Part shown: piece after piece, positions 1 to 6,771 of the stretch
Numbering within the stretch: the stretch's first letter is position 1
How the letters are laid out: the number at the start of each line of letters is the position of its first letter
Origin: Sulfurirhabdus sp043759595
GTDB lineage: Bacteria; Pseudomonadota; Gammaproteobacteria; Burkholderiales; SMCO01
Assembly: GCA_043759595.1 (NCBI GenBank)
Contig: JAYVLG010000009.1
Location: forward strand, 1-8,485
Length of the DNA stretch: 8,485 nt
Direction: 5' to 3'
Made by a program: the position numbers and the translations under genes
The notes under the pieces: model-generated
What the model was told of the DNA's origin: nothing
The model's database searches: none
What the model saw: the letters and a program-made list of their open reading frames with translations, nothing else

Positions 1-1187
1 GCCTGATCCAGGTGCGCCGCCGCCCGCTCCAGCGCGTCCAGGTGACGCGTGCGCGCCATGAACGCGCCTTCGCCCGCCGCCTGCCAGCCCGCCAGTTGCA
101 GCAATTTCTGCTGTAGCAAATCCAGCCCCGCGCCGGTTTTGGCCGATAGCCAGACCTCGTCGCCGTCCACCCGTGCCGCTTCGCCCGCCACATCAATTTT
201 GTTGTGGATAGTCAAACGTGAAATCGGCGGCAGCCGCGCCAGCGTCGCCGCCTCGTGCGCACCCAGGCCGTGCGCCGCATCCACCAGCAACAGCGCCACA
301 TCAGCTTTTTCCACCGCCTCCCAGGTGCGCGCAATGCCCATCTGCTCCACCGCATCCGCCGTGTCGCGCAGCCCGGCAGTATCGACCATATGCAGCGGCA
401 CGCCCTCGATCTGGATCGCCTCGCGCACCGTGTCGCGCGTCGTCCCCGCCGTCGCCGTCACAATGGCCGCCTCGTAACCCGCCAGCCGGTTGAGCAGGCT
501 CGACTTGCCCACGTTCGGCTGCCCGATCAACACCACCGTCAGCCCCTCACGCAACAGCGCGCCCTGCCTGGCCTGCGCGCGCACCGCTTGCAAGCTAGCC
601 TCCAGCCGATCCAGCCGACCAAACGCATCGGCCTGCTGTAAAAAATCGATCTCCTCCTCGGGGAAATCCAACGTCGCCTCCACCAGCATCCGCAACCTGA
701 TCAGTTCATCGACCAGCGCCGTAATGTGCCTCGAAAACTCGCCCGACAGCGAGCGCACCGCCGAGCGCGCCGCCGCCTCGCTTTGCGCGTCGATCAAATC
801 CGCCACTGCTTCCGCCTGCGCCAGATCGAGTTTGCCATTCAGATACGCGCGCCGCGTGAATTCGCCCGGCTCGGCCAGCCGCGCGCCGAGTGCCACGCAG
901 CGCTGCAAAACCAGATTCAGCACCTGCGGCCCGCCGTGCCCCTGCAACTCCAGCACGTGCTCGCCGGTAAACGACTGCGGTGCCACAAAATACAGCGCGA
1001 TGCCCTCGTCCAGCGTCGCGCCGTCGGCGTCCAGAAACGGGCCAAATGTCGCATGGCGTGGCATCGGTACGCGCCCCAGCATCGCCAGCGCGAGAGGGAA
1101 TATATCCTCGCCCGATACGCGCACCACGCCCACGCCGCCGCGTCCGGGCTCAGTGGCGATGGCGGCGATCAGATCAGAGGAAGACAT
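1..1187 (-). CDS. mnmE: tRNA uridine-5-carboxymethylaminomethyl(34) synthesis GTPase MnmE (3' end outside window)
   Basis: MnmE works with MnmG in the cytoplasm to modify the wobble uridine (U34) of certain tRNAs. Read on the minus strand, 395 codons are present; the family is about 450 residues long, so the last 55-60, including the C-terminal cysteine motif, lie beyond position 1. The N-terminal formyl-folate-binding domain shows PGRGGVG near residues 14-20 and SFTGE near 72-76. All GTPase motifs are visible: G1 GQPNVGKS at 222-229, G2 in AGTTRDTV, G3 DTAGL at 269-273, G4 NKID at 329-332 and G5 SAK. The start at 1187 (MSSSDLIAAIAT) aligns with the usual MnmE N-terminus; an in-frame ATG at 1199 would add four residues. 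Neither start has a strong Shine-Dalgarno. It is divergent from the dnd operon. The gene is GC-rich and looks like core genome, with no sign of damage. Confidence 0.97.
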   Translation of the reverse strand, partial: MSSSDLIAAIATEPGRGGVGVVRVSGEDIFPLALAMLGRVPMPRHATFGPFLDADGATLDEGIALYFVAPQSFTGEHVLELQGHGGPQVLNLVLQRCVALGARLAEPGEFTRRAYLNGKLDLAQAEAVADLIDAQSEAAARSAVRSLSGEFSRHITALVDELIRLRMLVEATLDFPEEEIDFLQQADAFGRLDRLEASLQAVRAQARQGALLREGLTVVLIGQPNVGKSSLLNRLAGYEAAIVTATAGTTRDTVREAIQIEGVPLHMVDTAGLRDTADAVEQMGIARTWEAVEKADVALLLVDAAHGLGAHEAATLARLPPISRLTIHNKIDVAGEAARVDGDEVWLSAKTGAGLDLLQQKLLQLAGWQAAGEGAFMARTRHLDALERAAAHLDQ

Positions 1188-1213
1188 ATTGTCGAGCATG
1201 AGGCATGATAAAA

Positions 1214-1219
1214 ATTGTA
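1214..1219 (-). promoter_or_regulatory. mnmE: Candidate -10 box for mnmE
   Basis: Read on the minus strand this is TACAAT, five of six matches to TATAAT. It lies 15 bases ahead of the possible ATG at 1199 and 27 bases ahead of the preferred start at 1187. No convincing -35 is seen at 16-18 bases spacing, so confidence is low. It overlaps the TAGCGT tandem repeat by two bases. Confidence 0.25.
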
Positions 1220-1274
1220 GCGTTAGCGTATCTCAGAATTACAGAACTACAGATTAAAACGCCCACGTAAGCCA

Positions 1275-1302
1275 TTTAGATGGTGAAAAACTCCGTTACA
1301 AT
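1275..1302 (+). promoter_or_regulatory. Candidate sigma70 promoter of the dnd operon
   Basis: A -10 box TACAAT at 1297-1302 matches TATAAT in five of six positions. A -35-like TTTAGA at 1275-1280 matches TTGACA in four of six, with a 16-base spacer. The expected transcription start falls at about 1308-1309, on or beside the A of the dndC ATG. That would give an essentially leaderless mRNA, consistent with the absence of a Shine-Dalgarno before 1308. Confidence 0.45.
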
Positions 1303-1307
1303 ATCCC

Positions 1308-2432
1308 ATGAAAAATACCGCCGCCTACCAATCTCAGCCGATGACGCTATGGGAAAACATAGTGGCGGACATCAAGGCGGAATACCTGTCTGAGACTCAG
1401 CGCTACCCTTGGATTATCGGATTCTCCGGGGGCAAGGACAGCACGCTGGTGGCCCAGGCTGTTCTTGAAGCCATGCTCGCGGTGACGCCCTCCGACCGCA
1501 CCCGTGAAGTGCATATGGTATCCAACGACACCCTTGTGGAAAGTCCGTTGGTCATTGCCCACATGAGTATGGTGCAAAAACAGATTGAGGACGCAGCCCA
1601 AAACTTGGGGCTTCCTGTCACCGTGGTCACCACCCACCCGGAATTGGAAAAATCATTTTGGTCGTTGCTTATTGGAAAGGGTTATCCCAGCCCCAACCAG
1701 TCCATGCGCTGGTGCACCGACCGCCTGAAAATCCAGCCGACCAGCAGCTACATCCTCAACAATGTTTCCAGGCATGGAGCGGCCATCGTGGTGCTCGGCG
1801 TGCGTAAAGACGAAAGCAATTCACGCCGCAACTCCATAGATAAGTTCCAAAACATGGACAGCTCGAACCTGACCCCGCATTCTGCCCTGCCGGGCGCCTT
1901 CATTTACCGCCCCATCGTAGACCTATCATTGGACGATGTATGGGAGATTCTCGGCCAATATCCACCACCTTGGGGTGGCACACACAACAACCTTATTCAG
2001 CTTTATCGTGATGCAGGGGGAGGCGAGTGCCCTGTAGTCCTATCTCAAGAGGAAGCGCCAGGCTGCGGCACATCGTCCAGCCGTTTCGGGTGCTGGACAT
2101 GCACTGTCGTTGAAAAGGACAAAAGCCTTCAGGGCTTCATTGACGTGGGCAAGCACCACTTCAAAGCATTGGTGGATTTCCGTGACTGGCTCAAGGAGAT
2201 TCGCAACAAGCCAGAATACCGCCAAGTGGAGCGCAGAAATGGTCGAATGCAATTTGATCTACTAACTGGCAAGCACATTCCAGGACCGTTCACCATTCAG
2301 GCTCGCAAGATGATTTTAGACAGGCTGCGCGAAACAGAAAAAGAATTTGGCGACCAACTTATCAGCAAGGAAGAGATCGATATCATCGAATCCACATGGG
2401 CTGAAGAACTACTTCAAAAAGGGGGGCAATAA
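1308..2432 (+). CDS. dndC: DndC-type DNA phosphorothioation sulfurtransferase (PAPS-reductase-like PP-loop, Fe-S)
   Basis: DndC belongs to the PAPS-reductase/ATP-pyrophosphatase superfamily. In Dnd systems it is thought to activate the DNA backbone with ATP and, through an iron-sulfur cluster, to transfer sulfur received from a cysteine desulfurase. This 374-residue protein has the PP-loop SGGKDS at residues 40-45 and the DTLVESP segment at 74-80. WCTDRLK follows at 135-141, and GVRKDES, a typical PAPS-reductase-like motif, at 164-170. Four cysteines, C241, C253, C262 and C265, lie in the GCGTSSSRFGCWTC region and can hold the 4Fe-4S cluster; C136 may also take part. It is clearly shorter than well-studied DndC proteins, which run to nearly 500 residues. 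The ATG at 1308 has no Shine-Dalgarno; the next in-frame ATG (1341) has none either. It is first in the operon, two bases ahead of the next gene. Confidence 0.92.
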   Translation: MKNTAAYQSQPMTLWENIVADIKAEYLSETQRYPWIIGFSGGKDSTLVAQAVLEAMLAVTPSDRTREVHMVSNDTLVESPLVIAHMSMVQKQIEDAAQNLGLPVTVVTTHPELEKSFWSLLIGKGYPSPNQSMRWCTDRLKIQPTSSYILNNVSRHGAAIVVLGVRKDESNSRRNSIDKFQNMDSSNLTPHSALPGAFIYRPIVDLSLDDVWEILGQYPPPWGGTHNNLIQLYRDAGGGECPVVLSQEEAPGCGTSSSRFGCWTCTVVEKDKSLQGFIDVGKHHFKALVDFRDWLKEIRNKPEYRQVERRNGRMQFDLLTGKHIPGPFTIQARKMILDRLRETEKEFGDQLISKEEIDIIESTWAEELLQKGGQ

Positions 2433-2434
2433 GA

Positions 2435-2635
2435 ATGGAAGAGGTTTATTTGGGCGACCTGCCGCTATGGTCGGACATCGTAGCCCGCGAATTGATGGAA
2501 AACTTGTGCAAAAAACACAATGTTCCAGTGGATGTGTTCACCGAGTTGGTGGCGATTCAACGCCAAAACCAAGACAGATCCAAGGCGCGTGGTGTTTATG
2601 ACGCTATTGGCGAAGCCTTGAGTCGCATGGATTGA
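2435..2635 (+). CDS. Small Dnd-operon protein, 66 aa, between dndC and dndD
   Basis: This is a 66-residue soluble protein with no signal peptide, membrane segment or cysteine pair. It is rich in predicted helix: a segment with WSDIVARELMENL, then VPVDVFTELVAIQ, then a C-terminal ARGVYDAIGEALSRM helix. The ATG follows the dndC stop by two bases, with a G-rich ribosome site (AAAAGGGGGG, 2417-2426) at good spacing. The gene ends twelve bases before the preferred dndD start, so co-translation is strongly suggested. I recall that short proteins of unknown function are annotated in this position in some DNA-modification operons, and this one fits in size and place. Its role is unknown; an adaptor or stabiliser of the DndC-DndD complex is only a guess. 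It does not look like DndE, whose similarity is found in the ATPase protein encoded from 4692. Confidence 0.75.
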   Translation: MEEVYLGDLPLWSDIVARELMENLCKKHNVPVDVFTELVAIQRQNQDRSKARGVYDAIGEALSRMD

Positions 2636-2641
2636 AAAGGA
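2635..2641 (+). promoter_or_regulatory. Ribosome binding site that fixes the dndD start
   Basis: AAAAGGA ends five bases before the ATG at 2647. The upstream TTG at 2632 has no comparable purine run at proper spacing, so the ATG is the better start. Confidence 0.7.
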
Positions 2642-2646
2642 CCGCT

Positions 2647-4695
2647 ATGTGGATTTCCAGACTTGAACTCATCAATTTCAAGAGCTACCAGCATCAGGTT
2701 TTTGAATTTCCAGCACCCAACCAAGGCAAGAATGTCATCCTCATCGGCGGGATGAACGGTTATGGAAAAACAACCATTCTAGAGGCACTTTACCTGGGGC
2801 TTTATGGTAAAGACTCCATCATCCATCTGGCCCGCGCCGGAATCAAAGGCGAAGTGGGCTACCCCATTTTTCTTGAGCGAGCCCTGCACGGCCATGCTTT
2901 AAAAACCAAGCGCGACACCATGAGCGTAACGGTGCAATTCAACACCAACGACCATGAAGGTTTCCAGGTCACACGTAAGTGGTTCTTCTCGTCCAAAGGC
3001 GACTGGAAAGATGAAGAGCTTCTGATTTACGATATCCGTGACGGCATTCGCGCCCAAACCCGCAATGCTGAGCAGATCGAAGAAATTCTCGACCAATACT
3101 TTGTTCCGGCCCATTTGGCCCCCTTCTTTTTCTTTGATGGTGAAGAGGTGAAGCGGCTGGCCGACCACAACCGAGTCGAACAAATCAAGATGGGTATGGA
3201 AGGCTTGCTCGGGGTGGTGTTGCTCCGCAAGCTGGAAACTCGGTTGCAGCAGTATCAGACCAACAAGAGCCAAGGCGTACCAAAAGTCGATGAGGACAAG
3301 CACCGCCAATTACTCGAAGAACTCACGCAGCACGAGCAACAACTGGAAGAAACCCAACGCAAGAAAATCTTGTCCGACGGGGAGCTGGACGGACTCAAAG
3401 CGGAACGTGGCAATTTAATGCACCGCATCATGGCGCTGGGTGGCGGCGGCGGTGACATTGCCAATGCACGAGACATCGTGGAAGAAATGACCCGCGCTGA
3501 AATGGACATGAAGAAGTGTCAGGACGAACTGGAGCAGGTTTTAGGTTCACGCCTTTCTTTCCACCTGATTTCTCAAGAAGTTCGTGATGCTTATGTGGGG
3601 CAACTCAAAGCTGAGGAAGAACGAATCAAGTGGGATACCCGCAAAAATACACTTGAGCCGGATAAAGAGAAATTCGTGACCCGATTCTTTGCGGAAGATG
3701 CCCCTCGGTTCAGTCCCGACCTGACGGGCGCGCAACAAGCCACTGTCGTGCAACGCCTGGAAACTGCTTGGGGAAGTCTGTTTTACCCCTTACCAGAAGG
3801 CTGTGCAGAAGAAATCATCCACGATTACATCCATGGTGTGAAACGTCAGCAGGTGATTGGCATGATGGAAAACCTGAACATTGGTGCTCAGGACATTCTT
3901 GGCCTTCTCGAACGGCGAGACAATCTGCATGAAAAAATTCGTAACCTTCGCAACCGTCTTGCCAAGATTGAAGGTATTGACCGAGATGGCACATTGGCCG
4001 CCCTCAATACAGAAATGATTGCTTTCAATAGCCAGATTGACCAAAAGCACCAGGAGGCAGGATCTATCGAGAAACAAATCTCGACGCTTCAAGTCAACAT
4101 CAATAATGAGCGGTCCAACTACCAGCGTGAACATGAAAAGTTTCTAAGGGCCAACCCAGTGAAATCGGATGTGGCCCGTGCCGAGCGGGTATGCAAACTG
4201 ATTGAAGAACTAATCCCCAGCCTGTATACGCTCAAAATAAAGGGGCTGGGCTCTGCCATGACAAGTGTCTTCCAGCGACTGTCCCACAAGAAGCAAGTGG
4301 CTCGTATTGAAATTGCCGAGACAGGCAAGTCCCGACTCATCAGTTATGAAGGCGACGAGATAACCTTTGATATGGCTGCGGGAGAAAGCCAATTGTTTGC
4401 CACATCATTGCTTGCCGGACTGGCTGAAGTTTCGGGCATCAAAGCGCCTTTGGTGGTGGATACTCCGCTGGCGCGTCTGGACAGCCGCCACCGCAAAAAT
4501 ATCCTGAATTACTGGATTTCGGACAAGAGCCGACAAGTGTTCTTGTTGAGCCAAGATAAAGAAATCGACGTTCAGTTATTCGGTGAACTAGAAGACAGTA
4601 TCGCGCAGACTTACCTGCTGCAAAACCAGCAAATTGGTAATGGCGTGGGCATGACGGTCGCCACCAAGAACGCCTACTTCGGAGGTCAGCAATGA
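2647..4695 (+). CDS. dndD: DndD-type SMC/Rad50-like ATPase of DNA sulfur modification
   Basis: DndD is an ABC/SMC-like ATPase that acts with DndC and DndE during phosphorothioation, probably opening or remodelling DNA. With the ATG at 2647 the protein is 682 residues, normal for DndD. Walker A is GMNGYGKTT at residues 35-43. FFFFDGEE, a motif I associate with DndD, is at 160-167. A long charged helical middle (about 195-530) looks like coiled coil and has no CxxC zinc hook. The ABC signature region AAGESQLFA starts at 577, Walker B and D-loop VVDTPLARLD are at 603-612, and the switch strand VFLLSQDKE is at 631-639. I chose 2647 because AAGGA lies five bases upstream and the product starts MWISRLELINF, as SMC-like heads do. 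A TTG at 2632 would add five residues and overlap the previous stop. The 3' end overlaps the next gene by four bases. Confidence 0.93.
   Translation: MWISRLELINFKSYQHQVFEFPAPNQGKNVILIGGMNGYGKTTILEALYLGLYGKDSIIHLARAGIKGEVGYPIFLERALHGHALKTKRDTMSVTVQFNTNDHEGFQVTRKWFFSSKGDWKDEELLIYDIRDGIRAQTRNAEQIEEILDQYFVPAHLAPFFFFDGEEVKRLADHNRVEQIKMGMEGLLGVVLLRKLETRLQQYQTNKSQGVPKVDEDKHRQLLEELTQHEQQLEETQRKKILSDGELDGLKAERGNLMHRIMALGGGGGDIANARDIVEEMTRAEMDMKKCQDELEQVLGSRLSFHLISQEVRDAYVGQLKAEEERIKWDTRKNTLEPDKEKFVTRFFAEDAPRFSPDLTGAQQATVVQRLETAWGSLFYPLPEGCAEEIIHDYIHGVKRQQVIGMMENLNIGAQDILGLLERRDNLHEKIRNLRNRLAKIEGIDRDGTLAALNTEMIAFNSQIDQKHQEAGSIEKQISTLQVNINNERSNYQREHEKFLRANPVKSDVARAERVCKLIEELIPSLYTLKIKGLGSAMTSVFQRLSHKKQVARIEIAETGKSRLISYEGDEITFDMAAGESQLFATSLLAGLAEVSGIKAPLVVDTPLARLDSRHRKNILNYWISDKSRQVFLLSQDKEIDVQLFGELEDSIAQTYLLQNQQIGNGVGMTVATKNAYFGGQQ
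4681..4685 (+). promoter_or_regulatory. Strong ribosome binding site for the DndE-ATPase gene
   Basis: A perfect GGAGG lies inside the last codons of dndD, six bases before the ATG at 4692. The ATGA start/stop overlap (4692-4695) adds translational coupling. Confidence 0.75.
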
Positions 4696-6224
4696 GCGAT
4701 ATCAGTTTAGAAAATGTACTGGTCTCCAACTTTCAGACCAGCGCCGAAGCCGACAAAATCACCGAAATGCTGAAAGGTCAATTGGCCCTTTCCGTGCGGT
4801 ATCGGGTTGCCCGCCTCGCCATTGGACGCTCGTTGGGGGAAACCTCTTTCCCCACACAAAACGTGGACGCACAAGGAAGAGCCATCAAAGGCGATTTGCT
4901 GTTTGGAGTGGAGGAATATCCATTATGGGTGGGTCTACTCATCACCAACATCAAGAAACACGTCCAAAAGCCTGAACTGACGATTGCCACCTTGCAAAAC
5001 GCTGTACGACGGCATTGGCATCGAGGCATCATGCTTTTGCATGATGATTGGAAAGAGGCCGGAGAAGACCCCCGGAAATTTTGGGAAATCTTGATTCATC
5101 GCCGAGCCATGCTGCCCGATACCGTCTCCAAACCAGGCAAGTTTGGCGAGCCCCGTCATGACGACGAGGTAGGTTTCATCGGCATGACCAAGGCTGTCTA
5201 TGTCGATTTGGGTAAGGGTGTGGATGCGCCGCATGAACAATACAAACGTCTGGTGAATGGCGTTGGCACATCTCCGCACATGGCGATTATGGGGCAGTCT
5301 GGTTCAGGCAAGACCCGCATCATGAAAGAAGTGCTGAAGCAAATTCATACACAAACATCCGCACCAGTGATTTTGTTGGACTTGGGCAAGGGTGATCTAG
5401 CCAACGATACAGCGTTGATTGACGCATTGGGAGCGAAAATTCTGCGCGTTCCAGAGGACGGCATTCCGCTGGATATGTTTTACGCCTCGAATCAAAACGA
5501 TGAAGTCGCTACCGACACTGTGATGGGTTTTCGTGATTCCTTCTCCAGCGTGGTGCAAGGTAAGCTGGGGCCGAAACAGTTGGACAATCTGCGGGAAGCA
5601 TTAAAGCCGTTGTTCATGGCTCAAGAGAAAATAACCCTGGAACATGTGCGCGCTCGGCTTGACCAGCACTATCAGGACAACGACTTAAAGGTGGACAGCG
5701 TAATGTCCACCATCAACGACCTGACACAATACACAATTTTTAGGCCAGACTTCTCGCCACAGCAATTTTTCTCCCAGAGTTGGATTATCACGTTTGCCCA
5801 TGCTCACGACACCATCAAAAATCTGGCGGTTTTTTTATTGATGGACGCGTTGAACACCTACATGAAACGCTCACCGGAGGCGCCGCAAGACAGCGAAGGA
5901 CATCGAGCTATTCGTCTGGTTCTCGCTGTGGATGAAGCACGACACCTGCTCGCTTCTAAACACGATGCTCTGAGCGACAACATCCGTTTGCATCGTTCCA
6001 AGGGCTTGGTGGTCACCCTGGCTTCGCAGAGCCCTGATGACTATGACGGCAAGAGCGATGATTATTTGGAAAACATTGGGCTTCCAATTTGCTTCAATAC
6101 AAACGCCGTGGCTACTAAAGTGCTCCAGAACATGTTCCGGGGGAAAGCGAATTTTGCCACGCTTCCGTCGGGTGTATTCATGACATTGAAAGACATGAAA
6201 CAGGTTAAGGTTAAGGCGTTCTAA
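4692..6224 (+). CDS. dndE: DndE-like domain fused to FtsK/HerA-type P-loop ATPase
   Basis: This 510-residue protein has two parts. Residues about 10-125 resemble the small DndE protein: a helical start with LSVRYRVARLAIGRSL (33-48), a KGDLLFGVEEYPLW segment (66-79), and AVRRHWHRGIMLLHDDW (104-120). DndE normally stands alone at roughly 110 residues and has been reported to bind nicked double-stranded DNA. Residues about 190-510 form a motor ATPase. It has Walker A GQSGSGKT at 201-208, Walker B LVLAVDEA at 409-416 with D414/E415, and a sensor-like TLASQSP at 442-448; the order is that of FtsK/HerA/TraG-type DNA translocases. No membrane segment is seen. The start is supported by GGAGG and the ATGA overlap with dndD. 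I infer a DNA-translocating modification subunit. The ATPase call is firm; the DndE call is from remembered family pattern and is less certain. Confidence 0.82.
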   Translation: MSDISLENVLVSNFQTSAEADKITEMLKGQLALSVRYRVARLAIGRSLGETSFPTQNVDAQGRAIKGDLLFGVEEYPLWVGLLITNIKKHVQKPELTIATLQNAVRRHWHRGIMLLHDDWKEAGEDPRKFWEILIHRRAMLPDTVSKPGKFGEPRHDDEVGFIGMTKAVYVDLGKGVDAPHEQYKRLVNGVGTSPHMAIMGQSGSGKTRIMKEVLKQIHTQTSAPVILLDLGKGDLANDTALIDALGAKILRVPEDGIPLDMFYASNQNDEVATDTVMGFRDSFSSVVQGKLGPKQLDNLREALKPLFMAQEKITLEHVRARLDQHYQDNDLKVDSVMSTINDLTQYTIFRPDFSPQQFFSQSWIITFAHAHDTIKNLAVFLLMDALNTYMKRSPEAPQDSEGHRAIRLVLAVDEARHLLASKHDALSDNIRLHRSKGLVVTLASQSPDDYDGKSDDYLENIGLPICFNTNAVATKVLQNMFRGKANFATLPSGVFMTLKDMKQVKVKAF

Positions 6225-6232
6225 GGGAAGCA

Positions 6233-6259
6233 ATGAGAAAACACTGGATGGGAAAATGA
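6233..6259 (+). CDS. Possible 8-codon coupling ORF (MRKHWMGK)
   Basis: The ATG at 6233 is preceded by a clear purine-rich ribosome site, AAGGGAAG (6223-6230), directly after the stop of the ATPase gene. The reading frame encodes MRKHWMGK and stops with a TGA at 6257-6259 that overlaps the GIY-YIG gene's ATG (6256-6258) as ATGA. The GIY-YIG gene itself has only GGGA three bases upstream, too close for a good site. The mini-ORF may therefore deliver ribosomes by coupling. It is too short to judge as a protein, and chance is possible. Confidence 0.3.
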   Translation: MRKHWMGK

Positions 6260-6771
6260 GTTGGCGCGATAAACTCCTTAATGACCCCGCTGGGGCAGCG
6301 ATGATTGATAACCAAGACTATTCGGTTAATTTTATTGTTTGCCCTACCCACTGGCATCTTGCCGATATCGAACCCCATCTCTCTTGGGAATCGGTAAAAT
6401 TTGAGCCTGGGCAAAAGCAGCAGGTGCCGAAGGAACCTGGGCTATATGCATTTGTAGTTCGCATTCCTTATCTTGGTTTGCCTTCGCATGGATGGGTCAT
6501 GTACATAGGGCAAGCGGGGGATGGCCGCAGCAAAAAAACCTTACGGGATCGCTTCGGGGATTATTTTTTTGACAAGGAACATTCTCGCCGCCCAAAGTTA
6601 TATTTGCTACTCAACAAATGGGGCAATCATTTGGAATTTTTCTATGCGCCATTGCCAAGCCGCAAGTTAGAACTAATCAACCTCGAAACAAGTCTGCTCG
6701 GTGCATTTCGTCCCCCATTCACGGATCGAACCTACCCAGCCACCTACATGAGCCCAAGCCATGCCTTCTAA
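6256..6771 (+). CDS. GIY-YIG nuclease-superfamily protein
   Basis: This 171-residue protein carries a GIY-YIG fold, used by many homing, repair and restriction endonucleases. The first motif is GLY at residues 62-64 (PGLYAFVV) and the second is YIG at 83-85 (VMYIGQAGDG). The arginine helix is TLRDRF at 95-100, and a likely catalytic glutamate is E144 in INLETSLLGAF. The gap between the two motifs (18 residues) is longer than the classical 10-12, as I recall for restriction enzymes such as Eco29kI. After the glutamate the sequence is RPPFTDR, where many members have an Asn after the prolines. The first 50 residues are not recognised. It overlaps the next gene by 11 bases. It is more AT-rich than the dnd genes before it. 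As the only nuclease-like product of the operon it could be the restriction component, but target and activity are unproven. Confidence 0.83.
   Translation: MSWRDKLLNDPAGAAMIDNQDYSVNFIVCPTHWHLADIEPHLSWESVKFEPGQKQQVPKEPGLYAFVVRIPYLGLPSHGWVMYIGQAGDGRSKKTLRDRFGDYFFDKEHSRRPKLYLLLNKWGNHLEFFYAPLPSRKLELINLETSLLGAFRPPFTDRTYPATYMSPSHAF

Larger units (their letters stand above)
1200..1307. promoter_or_regulatory. Divergent intergenic control region between mnmE and the dnd operon
   Basis: This 108-base stretch separates the two divergent genes and is more AT-rich than mnmE. It contains a tandem hexamer TAGCGT at 1218-1223 and 1224-1229. It also contains three CAGA cores starting at 1234, 1242 and 1250, an exact 8-base period; two of them are TACAGA (1240-1245 and 1248-1253). 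Candidate -10 boxes face both ways: TACAAT at 1297-1302 on plus, and TACAAT read from 1219 to 1214 on minus. No rho-independent terminator is seen, as expected between divergent starts. The repeats could be a binding site for a regulator such as the DGQHR/DndB protein encoded downstream, but this is inference only. Confidence 0.5.

Noticed and set aside
1..1187. SGI1-type island attachment at mnmE
   Set aside because: Those elements enter at the 3' end of mnmE, which is outside the window; the operon here adjoins the 5' end.
49..1257. Several plus-strand open frames opposite mnmE
   Set aside because: They are rich in Pro, Ser, Arg and Ala, match no family, and lie antisense to a complete set of MnmE motifs; GC-rich genes commonly give such shadows.
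2632..2646. TTG start at 2632 for dndD
   Set aside because: It would add five residues (MKRTA) and overlap the previous stop, but has a poorer ribosome site than the ATG at 2647, whose product begins like other SMC-type heads.
6205..6216. Tandem GGTTAAGGTTAA at the end of the ATPase gene
   Set aside because: It encodes the lysine/valine-rich C-terminus and is only two short copies; no further structure supports a regulatory role.
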